Shown one piece after another: positions 1 to 11,691 of a stretch of 64,000 bases of DNA. Location of the stretch: NCBI RefSeq assembly GCF_022539315.1, contig NC_066313.1, positions 34,323,059 through 34,387,058 of the forward strand, in the 5' to 3' direction. The translations under genes were made by a program, and so were the position numbers. Numbering within the stretch: the stretch's first letter is position 1; each line of letters starts with the position of its first letter. Source of the DNA: Serinus canaria. Its lineage: Eukaryota > Chordata > Aves > Passeriformes > Fringillidae. Below the pieces are notes generated by a model. That model saw only the letters and a program-made list of their open reading frames with translations. It was not told where the DNA came from and searched no databases.

Positions 1-3000
1 GCTTATTCATGTATGTGGCTTCCATGGAATGGCATGGGTTGCATCTTGGGGACCTTGGCATGCTGTGTGTAACAGTGGCAGAAGTTTATTCTGATGGGGT
101 TTCCCATTTGTCTGGAAAATCAGTGTCTTCCCAGGACTTTCTTCATAATGCGGCATAGCCCTAGTGAAACCTTGTAGTTTTCACATTTTCAATTCTCTTG
201 GTCTTTTTCAGTACTTTATATGGATGTTATTTATATTCAACATTAGAAGTATTGTCTTAATAAATTCTTGAGGAAAAAAGAGTGGACTTTTTGAGGAACT
301 TAAACTCAGACTTCTGAAAAAGCTCATCCCAAGATTTCAGGGCTGAAATATGGTGTGCAGATGCATTATATAATACTTAGACTGGAATATTTCTAACTAT
401 GAATGGCAGCTTCTAGAGTGATACCAGAATATTTTCTTATTTTTGGTCCAAAATAGTTCCTGTTAGAACTGTAACAAAATATATACAGTCAACCATAAGC
501 AGGAAAATGGAATAGGGAAGGGAGAAAACCAGCTGTTCCTTGCAGAAACAGAGCATGCAGTGTGCTGGTAGACACCTGTTTCCAAAATATTTCATTATGG
601 CACAGTTTGGGACTGCATGATGTCTAATTATACACTAACTATAGACACTGGTGGTCCAGGACTGAATCCAATTCAGTGGGAAAAAATCAACCTTGCTTAC
701 CATGTTTTCTTCATAGAAGAAATGGAATGGCAATTAAGAGCCTGTTAGCCCAGGCACCTGATGGCTTTTTCTGATGTGGCATTGTAGTGCTTGAGGGGAA
801 GAAACCTCATTCTGGTGTGGATGTGTGAGCATTTTTGTTTTAGTAAGATAAAACAAAATGATGGTGATTTGTGCAAGAAAAAAATTGTGGTTCCCCTGAT
901 GAAGCAAAGTGAGTTTGGCTCACTAGGACATAGGATCCCCAGTCCTGATGAAAGCTGTCAGTACTATCACTTCTGCAGATGCACACAGAGCAATGCTCAG
1001 CTCTGCAATCAAATGGTGCAGGAAAAACTTCTTAAGTGGGCAAGACAATACATTAAAAACCAGGTGAGTTTTCTGTTTAGTTTCACAGCCTTAGCATATT
1101 TTTAAATATTTGGGAAATACTTCATCACATAGTAAATCCAAGTAGAAGAAAGTATCACTGCCACACCGAGTTACTAAGCTTTAGTCTAAAAAAGATTTGT
1201 GAGAGAAGTGTCTATGATAAAGTGCAGAAATTTATGTGCATAGTTATTCTCTTGTCTAGTATTGTGCTGTTCACAAAGGCACAAAGCACAGCCAATGTAT
1301 CTGGAATATACCTAACATTATCGGGCTGAGCTGCTGATGATTCTTTCCCTTAGAGTGATCATAGCTACCTGCCTGGGTTGCAGATTGAAAGTGCTGCTCT
1401 ACCTTCTGGCTTAGTTACTGATTATCAGTAAGATGATAATCAGTCTTGTTTTGTTTCAGGAGGGTACTTTTGGCTGGCACTGGACATCTATAAGCTTCTC
1501 TCTTTTGAGAAAAATACTGGTAGGATTTTAAAGACATAAATAGCACATATATTTGTGAAAGACAGTATTTAGGGAGGTTTTAAATACTTTGCTGGTTACT
1601 TAGAACAGTTTATTTCTTGCTTTAAAAGCAAGAAATCTTGCTATTCAGGTAGTTGTGGGGAGATGAGGGTGAAGCTTAGAAAATGGAGCATGAGTGCCAT
1701 TTAAAGACATCTTCCAGAAGACATAAACAACTAGCGGTTATTTTTTGTGTGAAATCCAGGGTAACTATATTAGAAAGCCAAGAGGAGCTTTTGAACATCT
1801 GCACTATTCTCCAGGTCAGGGTAACATGACTGAGACCCTTTGATGTGCAGTCCTGACTAGAAATATCATAATAGCAGCTCTTGCAGCAGAAATATACAGA
1901 CTTTTTCTTGCTTGGAATAGCAAGTTATCTGAGAGTGAGGAGAGGCTAAATTAGCCCTGTTCTTTTGGCCTTTGCAAAAAGGCTGTGTGGCATATGTGAT
2001 AATAATTTCCGGTTTTTCAAGGCAAGATTTTCTCAATGTACTTATGGTCTTCCTAGTCACTAGGAAACTAACTGGTAAGATGACTGGAATCAGAAATTCC
2101 AGATGCCTCTCTACACCAGTTATGTGGCTTTGACTCCAGCTCTCTAGTACTCTCCTCTGTGAAGTTACTTCTGATAATGCCAGGTTCCTTAACCCCACCT
2201 TAAATGAGGTTGGAATATCTTTTGGTGAGTACTGCTGAATCACAACAGTATCCATGAAATGGCTTTCCTTTCACTGGGTGATGAATAGTTTTACTCTCTC
2301 CCTCTACATATTTCAGTATGTGAAGATTCATTCCAACACACAACCACAGCTTGCCTGGGTTTTCTTAATTGAAGAACACCCCATGAAAAAGTCATTTAGG
2401 ACTGTAACAGATGCATTGCTTTATTTAGGAAAAAGCACTCTTGTTATCTGTCATTTTGTGGTTGATGTGAAAGCTCTGAATGGAGCGTTGGCATTATGTG
2501 TTTGACAATGATTTGATGCAATGCTACATTGTGCTATAAATTAGTGTCAAGAAGCAAAATGCTAATGATAGAGGCCCCTCTATGCACTGGTGACTTAAAT
2601 AGCATGTTTCTTTGAAATTCAACAGTGACTCACTCTCTTTTAAATAAAGCCCCTCTGAGCTATTTAAATAATGCCATGAAGTTCTAGTGCATACTTCCTT
2701 TGAGTCTAAATACTTTGGTGTTTACTTGAATAACTTTCAAAACAATCTTTTGAGCATTGTACTGAGCAATACCTTGAAACCTATTGCTTTGGGTACCAGA
2801 TTTTTTTCGAAGAAGTGTTTGATTATCAAGTGAAATGGTGGAACTCTATTTGCTCATTTTCTACACTAAATGGAATTAAAGCTGACAGTGGTTTTCTATT
2901 CTTTCTTGGAGATTATACCAGACCTAGGTGAAGTCCTGAGCACCATTTTAAATGTACTTATTGCCTTTCAGGACTCTCTTTCATGTAATCAAATTGGTAT

Positions 3001-5258
3001 TGACTAGAGAGAATTTCCCAGGACTGATGGAATCATTTTGCTCTTGGATGCCTTGATCCTTCAGGCACACACTGAATGAGCACTACTAAACTAAGTGGCA
3101 CCATCACTGCTTAATTGGCTGGGGATTCAGACACCTGTATCAGGAGGATCTTCTTTGCTCCACTTTTGTGCATTGATGAACACTGCTGATGACATATAAG
3201 TTTTTCTCCAAGTTTCAAATGCAAAGTTCAAGTTCAGCATCCAGGAAAATATGTCAATGTATCAGCTTTCTGCTGCATTTTCATCCCTACACACACATAC
3301 TGGGCACTCTCAAAGCTCTTTTGGATTGAAGTAATTCCCAAGACAGTGCTATTGAATAAGAAGTCTTGGTTGATGATGATCTATTATATTCTGTTAATAT
3401 CTCCCTGCTGCAGATATTATCTATGCACTGAGGGATGTAAAGAAATGAAAAGAGAGTCCTCAAAAAGAAGAAAATACATCTTGTCATTAAGGATATTTAA
3501 TAATGATGTATGCTCTTTGCTTTTCAGAACAAAACAAAGATTTTAGAGGATTTTTTTTGGTCTTTCCAAACCAGACCTGAACACATGAAAAAAATTCTAT
3601 CCCAAGCCCAAGATCTTTCTGTGATCTATAACTTCATCTTGTCAAGTAAAAATGTTGCAAGGTGGCAAATGAGTTCTGAGGCAAAAGGAAGGGAAAATAA
3701 TGATGATCTCAATGAAGAATGCCTTCTAGTGAAGATATATTTTGAAGAATGACTCTTTTAACAGTCCCAAAAGTTGCTACAGGGCTTCTAATTCAAATAC
3801 CTCAGGTCATTTATACATAGACACAAAATTTGCAGAAAAGGATATTTCAGGTAGCCATCACTTAATCTGAAAAATGATTTGTCATTTGAAAATATCATCC
3901 TACTCTGCATCTGGAAAGGAACTGAAAAAAACCCCATAATTCACTGATCATAAGTATAAAATATCTTGTAATAGGCTGGTCATTTTTGTACCACTTCAAA
4001 GTCTCTGAAAGAGAATCATTAGTAATATTCTGACAGAAAAAATAATCACTTTGGCGTAATATATCCTGCAGGTATTACTAATAAAGTCCTCCCTCAGGTT
4101 TAAATTGTGATTCACATTTAAATGGAAGTACAAATTGTCCTTGTTCCATGCCAACTGCAGTTATGAACAATGACATGTCTGGAAATATTCATATTATCAA
4201 TCCTGAAATCCATGTGTGTTTCAGTGAGGAGAAAAATGAAGCTACATGTCACTTTCAGGCTAGACATACATACTTGAGGAATGACAAAATTGCTTCTTTG
4301 CAGTTTCTTATCAACATTTTTTTTTTAATGCCAGCAGTTAAATAACCTAAATTATTCTCATAGCACTCATACCAAAAGTGAAATGATCAAAGGATAAAAC
4401 CAACCACTGGGGAAGGTGCACACTACAGGTTCTGTTTATGGAGCAGAGCAGTTTCCACTCCAGAGCTCTCCTTTCTCTTTAGTGCTCACTTAAGATAAGT
4501 TTTATACATTGAATGAGTTGTCTTCATGATTGCTGAATTAAAATAATAAGTTAGGAAGAAACAAAGAAATATAAGGAAGTATCTGTTCAATGGCAGGAAG
4601 GGTAGACAGAGCTGGGCTGGTGAGCAGCTGAATTTGTTAGCATTAGGAAGATGTTTACAGAGAAAGGTAAGGAAGAGAAGATAGGTGAGGACAAAAAAAA
4701 AAAAGAAATCAGGAAGAGATAGTATAAGAAAGGAAAATCGAGGGAGCAGGAGATAAAAGGTGTAACAGAAGAGTCATACAGAACAAATCCTCAGATGCCT
4801 TAGAGTGGCTGCTCATAATGACTCTTGTGTTTAACACTCCACCTCGGTTATGGAGCTCTAGAAGCAACCCTGTTGTCTTACTGCTGTCACTAGAGGCAAA
4901 ATACGGACACTAGGAAGTTCATTTAAGGGAAAGAGATTGTAATGGGTCCATTCAGGACAAGGCAATGAGTTGTTTTTCTTCTCTTGGGTTTTTTTACTCC
5001 TACAGCCTTGTTTTTCTCCCTAGATTCATGAACAGTTGTCACAGCCAGCACTTCCAACTTTGTTTTCCCATTTCTTTGTCAACAGTTTTTGCACAGCAGT
5101 TTGACTAAATCAAAACTTGCAGATGTGGGACAGAGGACTCACTCCTCTCCCTGTGCAGAGGCAAAGGAAATTAGCACACTTCCCTTTGTCCTTCCACTAT
5201 TAGTAACTCTCAGAAGATGACAATTGCCTCCCCACACTCCCACATTAGAAAACTTTAC
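1..5258 (-). other. GRM5: GRM5 intron (partial) after the transmembrane exon
   Basis: The intron starts with the donor GTAAAG at 5258 on the minus strand and runs off the left edge. It is AT-rich. I looked for the 32-residue mGlu5b insert exon (KDRRLAQHK... type) and the tail exon on the minus strand and saw neither, so they lie outside the window. Visible local features are a 25-base near-palindrome at 1612 and a short A-run near 4694. A plus-strand open segment at 788-1063 is treated as a finding. Confidence 0.85.
1612..1636. repeat. Near-perfect palindrome, 12-base arms
   Basis: The arm ATTTCTTGCTTT (1612-1623) is followed by a single A and then its exact reverse complement (1625-1636). 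A partial further copy, CTTGCTATT, follows soon after. It lies inside the GRM5 intron, and no function is evident. Confidence 0.85.
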
Positions 5259-6198
5259 CTAAGCGTTTCCCCAGAGGATCCCCTTCTTTTCCACAGGTTC
5301 ACCAGGCTGCTGGTGCGGCTGGCAGCTGAGGATGACTTTCCATCCCCTACGTGCATGCGGACTACCGTCGACGTGGTGAAGGCGCTGCGCACATTCCTCT
5401 CCGGCTTAGCAAGGATGATGTAGACCTTGGGCACAAACATGCAGCCAAGGGCCACCGTGGCGCTCAGACTCACTGAGAAACACATGGTGATTATCTTGTA
5501 GTTGCTTCCAAAGTATATTGGCACAAAAGCCAGCCAAATGATGCAGGTGGTATACATGGTGAAGGCAATGTATTTTGCTTCGTTGAAGTTAGCTGGGACA
5601 TTTCTTGTCTTAAACGCATAAAAGGTGCAGCTCAAAATTAATAACCCATTATATCCAAGGGGAGTCACAACACCCAAGTTGGTGGTGTTACAAATCAGGT
5701 AGACCTCTCGGATGCTTGGGTAATCATGCATTATGTCTGGTGGCTCCATTATAAAGAGGGCAACTATGATGCCTAACTGTATACATATCAAGATAAATGC
5801 GATAACCAGCTGGGCGCAGGCACTCATGAACCTAGGTTTCTTTGTACAGATTTTCTTCTTGCTTCCAGCCAGGATTCTTGCGATGCGGTTGGTTTTAGTT
5901 ACTAGAGCAGAATAACTCATAGCCGGCGAGAGGCCGATGCCGATTCGCTGAAGGTAACAGTAAATCTGTTGAGGTTTTGCAATCAGACAGAAAGTGCACA
6001 AGTAACCCAGGCAGATGCCGGCCAGAATGATGTAGCATAGTTCTCGGCTGGATGATTTGACCACTGGAGTATCACGGTACATTATGAACACAATTGTAAC
6101 AAACAGCGTGGCCAACAGACCCAGGCATGCAAAAACAACGGCTGCAATTGGTTCGGGATCGCCCCATCTGAGATACTGGACTGGGATGAGGTCACAAC
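5259..6198 (-). CDS. GRM5: GRM5 exon: end of cysteine-rich domain, seven-transmembrane domain, proximal tail
   Basis: A 940-base exon encodes human-numbered residues 565-876, with split codons for G564 and R877. It begins with C565, the ninth cysteine of the cysteine-rich domain, followed by seven hydrophobic helices from about 580 to 830. The extracellular disulphide pair C644/C733 is present. So are the residues known to line the allosteric (MPEP-type) pocket: P655, Y659, T781, W785, F788, Y792, S809 and A810. Intracellular loop 2 carries KTNRIARILAGSKKKIC and loop 3 carries FKTRNVPANFNEAKY, the G-protein contact regions. N734-T-T is a conserved glycosylation sequon. S840-T841 in the tail matches the PKC site linked to calcium oscillations. 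The acceptor is a polypyrimidine tract plus CAG before 6198; the donor is AG|GTAAAG after 5259. The frame is open and closely resembles the mammalian protein, with a few conservative changes. Confidence 0.97.
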
Positions 6199-7498
6199 CT
6201 GCAGAAAAAGAAAAAGAGAAAGGTAAACTGAAGTGTGTAGAGGTGAGATTCTTTAATGATAGGGGTTTTCCTGGTATTTCTCTCCTTTTTTGTTTTTCAG
6301 GAAGCTGCCATTGTGCGGAGTGCAGGCTCAGATTGTGTTAAAATAATGTCAATATAGTGGCACAATAGGTACATTTCAATGACAGCTTAATCCAGTAGTA
6401 CACTTTATCTGGAATATAACATGATGACCAAGCTGATTAAGATAAGTCAGCTCTCACAGCACAAAATTGCCTTTTAAATTCTATGACATATAGGAATTTG
6501 TGAACAAATTTCCACAGCAAGTTGTACTACCTCAGTAGAAAGTGCTTCAGAGTTTTCTGCCTACTATTTGCACATAAAGGACTAGATGTCAATCCTACTA
6601 ATTATACTGTACACTGTGAAGGATATTGATATTTGCTTAATGATTGTGGAGAGAAATCTTGCAGATTCTATCCGTCAAAAAAAGAGAGTTTCTCAGATTT
6701 GCTACCTTTTTTCTAACAAAAATTTTCTAGAATTGGATTCATAAGTAATTGGTAATTTGGAATGGCACACTGTACTCACTACTTTTCCTGGCATTCATCC
6801 TTCTGAAAATTCTGAAAAATTAAAACCTTATCTAACTTATGAAATAAAATTGAAGTTAATAAATTAGCAAAATAGCTGAATTAGCAGTGTAACCCATTTA
6901 AGGACACTTGTTTTTCAGTTTTGCATAGGTTTTAGTAAACCATTCCATGCATCTGGGTCATAGGAAGTCAAAAAGGCTTTTAATTCTTCAGTGTATAGAT
7001 CAATAGACAAGTAAAAGCCGTCAGAAAACTTGTTGCTGGCATCCCTTCTTCTTCCTTCCTTTCTGTCTGCGCTGTCGAGGCTGGATAGATATTTTTGCTT
7101 TCTTGCCAGTCTATGATCTCTTCCAAGATTTCTGGGCAGGCATGGCTTCTGTGTTGCTGACTACAGCCATAAGCATCCATCCTTGCATTTTATGTCCAAA
7201 AACTGAATCTCCTGTTCAGGTCCTTCGACCTTGCTTGTTTTCATGACTTTCATGCAAGATGCAGATGGGTTCTGTGTTCTGTGACAGAGGAGTATATTAT
7301 AGCAGTGCCTACAACAAAAGATTGGTTCTCTACTTCCCATCAGCAGGCACTTCCTGGGAAGCAGGGCTTCAGTAAATGTAGCAGTTTCTCTAGAACAAAA
7401 ATGTCATGACAAAAAATGCACAGACCCGCACCTTTCTCTTAGGTTTTATTGATGAGCAGACATCATATAGTACCAGATAACCCTTTGGTCAGTTTGGG

Positions 7499-7669
7499 TC
7501 AGCTGTCCTGGCTGTGCCCCCTCACAAGATCTTGCTCATACCCACCACACTGGTGAGGCAGGAATGTTGGAGAGATATTGAAAAATGACTGCTGTGTTAT
7601 CAACGTGTCTCTAGCTACCAATGCAAAGCACAGCACTGCGAGGGCTGCTATGGGGAAAAGGAATTCCAT
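7499..7669 (-). other. Speculative small ORF with signal-peptide-like start
   Basis: The minus-strand ATG at 7669 has a purine at -3 and G at +4. It opens a 56-codon frame beginning MEFLFPIAALAVLCFALVA, which looks like a signal peptide, followed by a short polar segment with one cysteine. AATAAA occurs on the same strand at about 7450-7445, roughly 50 bases past the stop. I recognise no family. An ORF of this size is expected by chance in 10 kb of intron, so this is a lead and not an annotated gene. Confidence 0.12.
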
Positions 7670-10600
7670 CTCAGCTGGACCCAGTAATGACAAAGGGGAG
7701 GATCTTGATGTTCTGGACTGCAACTTCTTGAAAGCAGTGGCATTGCCAGCCAGGGCAGGACAGCAGGGAGCGGATGATGGAATGGAGAAAATGCAACTAG
7801 AAGCATTTATTTCTCCTATACTTGCGTTAGGCTTGATTGCAAAATCTAAATTACTTCAAAATTCTGTGATTTTGTAATCATGTTGCTGTCTTCTGGTTAG
7901 GTCATGTAAGAGAGTGTCATTCTGACTTGTGGCTTGTGACAAGGCATTTCTCCCTGCGAAGATGGAGTGCCAGGTGCTCACATCTGTATTTTCTGCAGTG
8001 AGGGTAGTTAGGACTGTCTGCTGGATATTTGGATGCCAAGAAATTTCAATTAATTAGGCATCCTGGGATCTCAATGAATTGAAGAGCAGGAGTAAATGTA
8101 GATATCAGGACTATAATTTGGGAATGTCTACCTGTGAGATCTATTGTATGCCTTTTCCTGTATATTGAGTTTAGAGTTTTCCAAATCTGCCACTAGCATT
8201 CTTAGTGGCAAAAATCATTTCATGAAACATTATGGTTAGATATTAGGCCTAACTCCTTTCTTCTCCAAGTATCTTTGCATTCTGTATCTCTGCAGAAATA
8301 ATATTTTTGAAGACATAATACCTTCAATTAGGCAAAAGTACTAGGCAGATATTCCTTGCTCTCAAAGAGAGTGGAAAAATCCGTAGGATGGGGGTCAATG
8401 AGTCTTTGACGTTAGTGCAATTAAAGTATACAAATTTACAGTCACTTTAATGATAGAGAATTGGGCTCCTTACTGAATACAGATTAATTTGCAATCCATA
8501 CTTGCCTGCTTTGAGGTGAAAAGCATTATCTTGCATATAATAAAATTATTACCACACCTAAACATAAGAAAGACATTAGATTTTCATGAAACATTTTCAC
8601 TGCATTGGTTGATGATAGTCTTTTTAACTCTCGCTGGTTTTATGAGTTTTCTTATTTAGTATTCAGTGTGAGGGAGACACTGTATTTCTTTCTGACTTTT
8701 TCAATTTTAAAGTAGCACAGTAATCACATCATAAAAATCAGCATTTTACACAAGTGAGAGTAGGGGAAAAGGGTGAAAACAAGAAGGAATCCTTTTTTGA
8801 GTGCAGATATCCCACTGTGGGTTCTTCCCCAGGAAGTTTTATAAGTAACAAGTAATTGACCTCTAAACCTATTTCTGATTTTAGCAAGATTTAACTAATG
8901 TTTTGTGGAAACCATTGGTTTCAAGCTTCTAGCACTGCTACATATTCTTGACAGGAGATTTGAAGAGAAAAGGTCTTTATCTGGCAGCTGGCCTTTGCAT
9001 GCAGACAATGATATAGGGGCTAAATTTTGCCTCATTTCTAACTTTGTAGCAGAGGTGAATCATAACCAAGTGTTTCTCATTAGTTTCAGACTATTTCATG
9101 CCTTCCTTGCTTTATTACTCTTTTTTACATTCTCTTGATGAAATACCTGAGAAAAAAGTTGAAAACTTGCTGTATTTTTCCCATCACTGAGTATACTTTA
9201 CAAGGAGATGGCTAAACTTGGCAATGATTTATTCCTCAATTAAGATTTAAAGACTGGATCATCTTCATGAAACAATGACTGGTGAAGTTTTCATATAATA
9301 ATTTTGCAGGTAATGGTTTCTGACAATGGCACTTTTCAGAGAAGGACAACTAGATCAAGTAAAAGAAAGATGGGAAAAACAGCACTGTGAGTGTTCATGT
9401 TAGATTGATGACCTGGACTACACGAAGACAAGAGCTGAAAAATGGTACCTCAAAAAGAACTCATTCTTGTCAACAGCCATGACAATTCCCCACAGCCTAT
9501 CTCTTACACTTTATCAACATGGAAAATTTTCTCTCCTAGCTGGCTCAGAAAAAGCTGGTAGTCTTGTCATATGGTGCCCAGTCTTTTCCTATGGTGCCTT
9601 AATGTGCTGAGGCACTAAGGTGGTCTTTGGCTTGTGGAAAGGCTGTTTGGGCCCAGTCCACTTTGGAGCAGGTGTTGAGTTGTTCTGTGCTCAAGGATGC
9701 CTGGAGTTCCAGTAAAATTGGCATGAAACTGCTATTATGCTCTACTGGCTAGAAAGATAGCCAGTGTGGAGCAGACACCAGGTACACATGTGAATAGCAA
9801 GATGAGCAGATAGAAAAAATTAGAATTCCATTTAACAGTCTATGGAAAGGTTTTCTTGAAGGACCCCCAAAAATCACCAAGAAAACACAGATCGGGATGT
9901 CTAAGGATCTTCTGAGATAAAAAAGTAGTTTCTAATATTTTGGAAAAGCCTCTAGCTATTTCATGGATGGATCTTTTATTTTGCCAAGAACAAGGAGAAG
10001 TGCTCTTGAAGGCCTGACCACTGTAATGGTCTATTACTATACTGTCCTCTTTCTGTAGAGGCAAATTTGTCCCTTACTTCTGATCTTTCATATTGCATTA
10101 AAATTAGTTCATCTGGGAGAAGAGTTTAAAGATATAAAGCACTATATTATAGACCACATTTTCTGTGGATTTGACTCTTAGCGTGGTTTTAATTTGCAAT
10201 TACAACCTTGACACCTAGAAGATGCCTTCAGAATCCATAAAAATGTGTTAGCTTAGCACTGAGTAATCCCTTCTTTGGTAATCAATATAAAATACATAAT
10301 TAAACTATTTTCAAAGGAAAACTTGACAGAATAGGGATTGTGAATAGGATTGAGACTGAAAAGTGACGGTAATTTGATAACTTCTCTTAAGTTAACATCA
10401 TGGGCTAAAGCTCACTGAATCTGTGCATGGAGACTAAAACTGGCAGAAAATTGCTGCTAGTTTAGTAAGCTCTAAATATTTTTTAGTTGGATTTGGCATC
10501 CTGGTCAGCAAGTTTGACTGTTAAAATAGATTTTGTTTCCTTGGTAACTTTTCAGACATTCTTCCAAGGTTATCAGAAGTCCATACTTAAAGGTTGAAAC

Positions 10601-11661
10601 ACAAACAACAACCTAACCACATTTTAGTAATGAACGTGTCTTCATATGGTATTTAGCACTCATTATTCAAAGTCTATTTATGTTATGAAATTAAATATTT
10701 TATATTGATGCTTCTGAATTTTTCTCTTGTTGTAATCCCAAAAGATGGGAGAGGGATATCTTGATTAGTTATTTAGGCTTCCACATATATGGAAAGCTGA
10801 GATGCAAAAATGTCAGCATCAGAATAAAAATCTACGTAAAGCTGATGGGGTAGCTTTTATAATTTGTTAATTTTTTTCAACCCTACATTATCCAAACAGA
10901 GCGCTACATTGTCTAGAGTCCTGGGGGATGTATCAGACCCTTGGCCCTCACATGGAATCTGGACCATCTGAAGGGAGAGAGGACATTAACATGTCAGAAC
11001 TCCATTCTGGTGCTATGTTAAATTACTGCGGTCATCAGTCCTTTGCCCTACTCTGGTGGCACCTTTCAAACTTGCTACAAAAGCAAGGCATGTAGAGGTG
11101 TCTTCTTAGCTGCTGCAGCTCCCAGACTGGCACATTGCTGAAACTATCAGCAAAGGTGGCTTTGAACAGGCAACAGAGGCAGCTGATGACTGGGCCTGTG
11201 TGCATTCTGTCACCTCTGCAGGGCAGGATTTGGGGTTGGTTACATCTTAAACCATGAAGGGTGGAGCAGCTGCATCTCAGGGGTTTGAGTCCCCAGTAAC
11301 TGGAATATGTGGATTTAGCTGTGCATTGCAGTAAGAGGGAAGGCCATGAATCTTAGAATAGTGTATTAAAGTTACTTTGTGACCATATGGGAAATTAATC
11401 CTTAATTACACAAGTGTGCAGAATGATGGGAACAACTGATGAATTACAACAATCAGGTCTATCCTTATGCCAGCTCTACTGTTTTGTTTTAAGTTTCACT
11501 AAAAAATGCTGGCTTTGTGTGTTGTAAATATTTTGTTCCAAATGCAAACTTTCCATAACATAAGGCACAATCACAAGTGGATTCTTCTGGCTTTGTTGGT
11601 GAGTTCCTCTTCATCCAGCCTGGGAGACTCCAAGTGCTGCTTGTTGAGCTCAGCTGCATTG

Positions 11662-11691
11662 AATGAGCTCACTTGAGCTCACTTGAGCTCA
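11662..11691. repeat. Short tandem repeat, 10-base unit
   Basis: The unit TGAGCTCACT occurs about three times in a row, the last copy incomplete. Each unit contains the palindrome TGAGCTCA. It lies in a GRM5 intron. Confidence 0.8.

Noticed and set aside
1..5258. Search for the mGlu5b insert exon and the tail exon
   Set aside because: No minus-strand segment resembling the KDRRLAQHK region or the proline-rich tail was found; they must lie outside the window.
5217..6341. Plus-strand ORFs overlapping the transmembrane exon
   Set aside because: They are antisense shadows of the GRM5 coding exon.
6980..7180. Minus-strand ORF in a CpG-containing patch between GRM5 exons
   Set aside because: It does not match any mGlu5 sequence and has no consensus splice sites in frame. 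Only a weak composition signal.
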